This document shows, piece by piece, positions 5,897 to 8,216 of a stretch of DNA of 8,216 bases. Numbering within the stretch: position 1 is the first letter of the stretch; each line of letters begins with the position of its first letter. The notes under the pieces are model-generated. The model was not told the DNA's origin, searched no databases, and saw only the letters and a program-made list of their open reading frames with translations. This DNA is from Actinomycetota bacterium (GTDB lineage: Bacteria > Actinomycetota > Acidimicrobiia > Actinomarinales > Actinomarinaceae), in contig JAQCEB010000029.1 in the NCBI GenBank assembly GCA_027729925.1, positions 1 through 8,216 on the forward strand, given 5' to 3'. Both the position numbers and the translations under genes were made by a program.

Positions 5897-6705
5897 TTTA
5901 AAGTTAGTGTACCCTTTTCTCGAGCTGATTTTTCCATCCAAGCAAGAGTAAATTTTGCAAATCTTAATGCAATAAAAGCATATAAAATCATTATTAATGT
6001 TTCTAATCTCCAATCAATAAAAGTTGGATACTCACTTAAAACAAGTACTTGCCTTAAACCATCAATTCCAAGAGTTATAGGAATTAAACTACAAAATAAA
6101 CCAAAAATTATGTTTACAGAAAAAATCGGATAATAAGATCCAGATAAAAAGTGTATAGGTTCATTTGCTAATTCTAAATAGTACTCAAAACTTCTACCAA
6201 ACCTTAAAAATAAAGAAGATAAACTCATACCTACTGCATATAAAGACACAACACAACTGATAAAAATTAATATTGCTTTATACCAGTTTGACCATAGAAA
6301 TGAAGTTCCAAACAAATATGAAGATATTGTAAATACAGAAATTGAATATAGTGAAGTTGCTAAACCTCCTCCAAACATCATTCCAAGAAGTATCCAAGAA
6401 AGCTTTGTTGGACTTGTTATATATATTTCTAAATTTCCACCTTCTTTTTCCCATCGTAATTGCAATGCCATACCAAAAACAACATTGAACCATATTGCCA
6501 TCATAGAGCCGCCTATCACTGCAAAAGATTCAAATTCTGGTTTTGCATTAAAACTTCTCAATACATAAATAAATGCGATAATAGAAAGTACTGGAAGTAA
6601 AATCTCAAAAAATATCCATGAAGGTTGCCTAATAGTTCCAAAAATTCTTGGATAAGCTCTACCGTAAACAGTTCTTAATAGGAACTTATAATTATATTTT
6701 TTCAT
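5887..6705 (-). CDS. ABC-2 type transporter permease, first subunit
   Basis: This 272-residue membrane protein has six hydrophobic segments at about 30-50, 60-82, 103-130, 143-166, 190-212 and 236-254. The cytoplasmic motif WEKEGGNLEIYITSPT (85-100) matches the ABC-2 family signature (E-x-E-x-G-x-L-E ... SP), and SGSYYPI (188-194) fits the conserved turn before TM5. It presumably pairs with the second permease and two copies of the ATPase to export a small molecule, lipid or polysaccharide. Drug-resistance and lipid or glycan roles are all found in this family and none can be chosen here. The ATG at 6705 lies 14 bp inside the ATPase gene, and the stop lies 10 bp inside the next permease, so all three proteins are probably made from one transcript in fixed ratio. 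Confidence 0.9.
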   Translation of the reverse strand: MKKYNYKFLLRTVYGRAYPRIFGTIRQPSWIFFEILLPVLSIIAFIYVLRSFNAKPEFESFAVIGGSMMAIWFNVVFGMALQLRWEKEGGNLEIYITSPTKLSWILLGMMFGGGLATSLYSISVFTISSYLFGTSFLWSNWYKAILIFISCVVSLYAVGMSLSSLFLRFGRSFEYYLELANEPIHFLSGSYYPIFSVNIIFGLFCSLIPITLGIDGLRQVLVLSEYPTFIDWRLETLIMILYAFIALRFAKFTLAWMEKSAREKGTLTLKWQ

Positions 6706-7645
6706 TTAACTGCTTACCTGTCAGAGCAAGAAATGTGTCTTCTAAATTAGGCCTATGAAGAGATATTGATATTACATTGCTTAAATCTTTTAATTTATTA
6801 AAAATTTCTTCATTCTTCTTTGAATCTTCAATATATACCTCAATAGTTTTAAGATCTATATATTCGAATTTAAGATTTTCAACTTTGAATCCAACTTCAA
6901 TATCTTTTGAAAATTTAACGATATATTTAAAATCAAAATTTGATTTATCCTTAAGGAAATCAGCAGTACCGGTATGAAGTATTTTTCCTTCATCAATAAT
7001 AGAGATTGTGTCGCATAAATCTTCTGCCTCTTGCATATAGTGTGTTGTTAGTAAAACTGTTCTATTTCCATTACCTTCTTTCATCCAAATTTTTAAATAA
7101 TTTCTTACATCTCTTGCAATTTCAACATCTAATCCTAAAGTTGGTTCATCCAAAAACAGAACTTCTGGATTACTCATTAAACCTCTTACTAAGTTCATTT
7201 TCTGCCTCATTCCAGTAGAAAGTTCAGATAATTTTGTATTCTTTGATTCATTTAAACCAACTATTTCAAGTAGTGAATTTATATTATTTTTTGCTTCTTT
7301 ATTGGTAAGTCCATTAAACATTGCAAACATCCAAAGTTGTTCATAAACAGTAAGAAGTCCGTATCCAGACATTTCCCCACCTGCAACTAAGGATATCTTC
7401 CATCTAATTTCTGAAGCTTGAGTTTTAACATCATAACCTAGAACGGAAACTTTTCCTTCTGAAGGAAGCAAGAGTGTTGAAAATATTCTTATTAAAGTTG
7501 ATTTACCAGCACCATTTGGACCAAGAAGTCCATAAAAGCTACCCTTAGGAATATTTAATGAAACATCATCAAGAGCAATTTTATCTTTTTTACCTCTTTT
7601 AAAATATTTTCTAGTTACGTTTGAAGCTTCGACAGCATTTATCAT
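6692..7645 (-). CDS. ABC transporter ATP-binding protein, DrrA-like
   Basis: This 317-residue cytoplasmic ATPase powers the two ABC-2 permeases encoded just downstream. Motifs: Walker A GPNGAGKST (42-50), signature LSTGM (142-146, instead of LSGGQ; LSTGM-type signatures are usual in this branch), Walker B VLFLDEP (162-168), D-loop TLGLD (169-173) and H-loop H202 (TTHYM). Where the Q-loop is expected, the sequence is SLVAGGEMSGYG (85-96) with no Gln. The C-terminal extension (about 225-317) ends in RPNLEDTFLALTG, as in DrrA/NodI-type exporters. I start at the ATG at 7645: GGAGA lies 8 bases upstream, an excellent Shine-Dalgarno. A longer frame from a TTG at 7678 would begin inside a terminator hairpin and is rejected. 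A strong intrinsic terminator immediately precedes the Shine-Dalgarno. Confidence 0.94.
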   Translation of the reverse strand: MINAVEASNVTRKYFKRGKKDKIALDDVSLNIPKGSFYGLLGPNGAGKSTLIRIFSTLLLPSEGKVSVLGYDVKTQASEIRWKISLVAGGEMSGYGLLTVYEQLWMFAMFNGLTNKEAKNNINSLLEIVGLNESKNTKLSELSTGMRQKMNLVRGLMSNPEVLFLDEPTLGLDVEIARDVRNYLKIWMKEGNGNRTVLLTTHYMQEAEDLCDTISIIDEGKILHTGTADFLKDKSNFDFKYIVKFSKDIEVGFKVENLKFEYIDLKTIEVYIEDSKKNEEIFNKLKDLSNVISISLHRPNLEDTFLALTGKQLNEKI

Positions 7646-7653
7646 ATAAATTT

Positions 7654-7657
7654 CTCC
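7654..7657 (-). promoter_or_regulatory. Shine-Dalgarno GGAG of the ABC ATPase gene
   Basis: GGAG (GGAGA in context) is 8 bases before the ATG at 7645 and fixes that start. It is the clearest ribosome binding site in the window, in contrast to the apparently leaderless genes, and it directly abuts the U-tract of the terminator. Confidence 0.8.
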
Positions 7658-7691
7658 AAAAAAAACGGAAGCCCCCAAAAAGAGGGCTTCC
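7658..7691 (-). terminator. Strong Rho-independent terminator between the DUF3048 gene and the ABC operon
   Basis: On the minus strand GGAAGCCC pairs perfectly with GGGCTTCC (8 bp, mostly G-C, 9-base loop), followed by G and eight T's. The direction fits ending the DUF3048 transcript. Because the T-tract touches the Shine-Dalgarno of the ATPase gene, it also sits in any leader of the ABC operon. Confidence 0.9.
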
Positions 7692-7700
7692 CAACAGGGC

Positions 7701-7726
7701 TGCGTATCACACTTAATTGAAACGCA
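7701..7726 (-). other. Hairpin upstream of the terminator
   Basis: In minus-strand RNA, UGCGU pairs with ACGCA (5 bp), then a U-U mismatch, then UCA pairs with UGA (3 bp) around an 8-base loop. It lies between the DUF3048 stop codon and the terminator. It could be part of a regulatory leader or just a 3'-UTR structure. I do not recognise a known riboswitch class. Confidence 0.35.
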
Positions 7727-7762
7727 TTATTAGATTACCACTTCAATAGGTATAAAGTAAAG

Positions 7763-8216
7763 TCAATTATTTAAAGAAGGCAAAAAAGTTGAAGGAACTA
7801 AAGATATCCATGGTTTACCAGCAGGTATATATAAATTATTTCCATTTGCATCAACTATATGAAAAGGATCAATCTCAGAACCTCTCTTCCATTTAGCATC
7901 AAGATACTTTCCACCATGCATAATTATTGCTCTACCCTCTCCTACAGTTTTTACTGATGGTAACTGTAGTGGATGAATATAAGGTTCACAAAATAAAGCG
8001 ATAACTGTAGTTGTAGATATCTGAGCAGTGTTTCCACTACTATCAATCCAAAAATGTTGATTATTGTTATTTGAATTTTGATAAGCATCATAATATGTTC
8101 TTACATAATTAGATCCGGTCCAGGTCCATGTTGTTGAAGTCTGACCTGAAAATTTTAAAGTAATAGAATTTAGTGATTTCCAATTTGATAGATCTGGATT
8201 ACCCCAAGGAAAAAGA
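7763..8216 (-). CDS. DUF3048 (YerB-like) protein, C-terminal 150 residues (5' end beyond the right edge)
   Basis: I translated the minus strand from the right edge to the TGA at 7763-7765, giving 150 residues; the start and N-terminal domain lie outside the window. The visible part matches the C-terminal DUF3048 domain. TWTWTGSNYVRTYYDA is the 'w-x-w ... Y-x-R' strand, TTTVIALF the central strand, and VGEGRAIIMHGGKYLDAKW the 'G-x-G-x-A ... dGk ... W' block. IPAGKPWISLVP near the end is the 'L-x-P-G-x-x-W-x-x-x-x-P' block. Proteins of this family (Bacillus YerB) are usually predicted secreted lipoproteins of unknown function, so an extracytoplasmic location is likely but the signal peptide is not visible. 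The gene is followed by its own intrinsic terminator and is probably transcriptionally separate from the ABC operon, though the two lie on the same strand 117 bp apart. Confidence 0.82.
   Translation of the reverse strand, partial: LFPWGNPDLSNWKSLNSITLKFSGQTSTTWTWTGSNYVRTYYDAYQNSNNNNQHFWIDSSGNTAQISTTTVIALFCEPYIHPLQLPSVKTVGEGRAIIMHGGKYLDAKWKRGSEIDPFHIVDANGNNLYIPAGKPWISLVPSTFLPSLNN

Noticed and set aside
5897..6013. 39-residue N-terminal extension of the second permease
   Set aside because: It lies entirely within the first permease gene, reads as unrelated Cys/Tyr-rich sequence, and the ATG at 5896 gives a normal-length ABC-2 permease with a coupling overlap.
6278..6493. 71-codon minus-strand frame inside the first permease gene
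   Set aside because: It is an alternate frame of a clear ABC-2 permease and matches no family pattern.
6777..7218. Two open frames (66 and 70 codons) on the plus strand opposite the ATPase gene
   Set aside because: They are antisense to a highly conserved gene, have no start signals, and read as low-complexity Leu/Ser/Phe sequence expected from complementing AT-rich coding DNA.
7646..7678. Upstream extension of the ABC ATPase to a TTG at 7678 (11 more residues)
   Set aside because: It would start inside the terminator hairpin and ignore the strong GGAGA placed 8 bases before the ATG at 7645.
1..8216. Mobile elements, CRISPR arrays, tRNA or rRNA genes, defence systems
   Set aside because: I looked for transposase or integrase-like proteins, direct repeats with regular spacing, terminal inverted repeats and cloverleaf patterns and saw none. 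Apart from the annotated genes and short gaps there is no unexplained stretch over 300 bases.

Overview
The window is very AT-rich, roughly 30% GC by eye and falling to about 20% in some genes. It is gene-dense, with short intergenic gaps, overlapping genes and no mobile elements, tRNA, rRNA or CRISPR. The content points to an AT-rich, streamlined bacterium, most plausibly an actinomycete of the marine Acidimicrobiia/'Ca. Actinomarina' kind. The grounds are a luciferase-like F420-dependent oxidoreductase of the Rv1855c type, a C-terminal HTH typical of actinobacterial DNA-binding proteins, a two-TM protein with an extracytoplasmic CGS...C loop, and several genes with a TANNNT box 6-7 bases before the start codon (leaderless promoters, common in Actinomycetota). 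The taxonomic placement is inference; the AT-richness and gene content are seen directly.

Layout: (1) 1-1487, minus: the first 495 residues of threonyl-tRNA synthetase (thrS), running off the left edge. (2) 1488-1561: a short divergent promoter region holding a perfect 8+8 bp inverted repeat. (3) 1562-2140, plus: a very AT-rich gene for a small putative HTH protein. Its 3' end overlaps, tail to tail, the next group. (4) 3724-2112, minus: a probable three-gene unit encoding a four-TM membrane protein, a hotdog-fold thioesterase, and a secreted lipoprotein cyclophilin (peptidyl-prolyl isomerase). (5) 3746-5069, plus: a small two-TM protein, starting only 21 bp from the divergent four-TM gene, followed by the F420-dependent oxidoreductase. 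(6) 7645-5066, minus: a compact ABC-2 export operon (ATPase, permease, permease) with each gene overlapping the next. It meets the oxidoreductase gene tail to tail, sharing four bases. (7) 7646-7762: a leader/terminator region. (8) 7763-8216, minus: the C-terminal part of a DUF3048 (YerB-like) protein, cut by the right edge.

Functionally this is mostly ordinary chromosome: translation (thrS), protein folding outside the membrane (cyclophilin), CoA-thioester hydrolysis, an F420 redox enzyme and an exporter of unknown substrate. The spots that deserve a second look are regulatory. A strong intrinsic terminator sits directly against the Shine-Dalgarno sequence of the ABC ATPase, so transcription of that operon seems to have to pass through it. 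The inverted repeat between thrS and the HTH gene is a candidate operator. The TANNNT-N6/7-start arrangement recurs at four genes.
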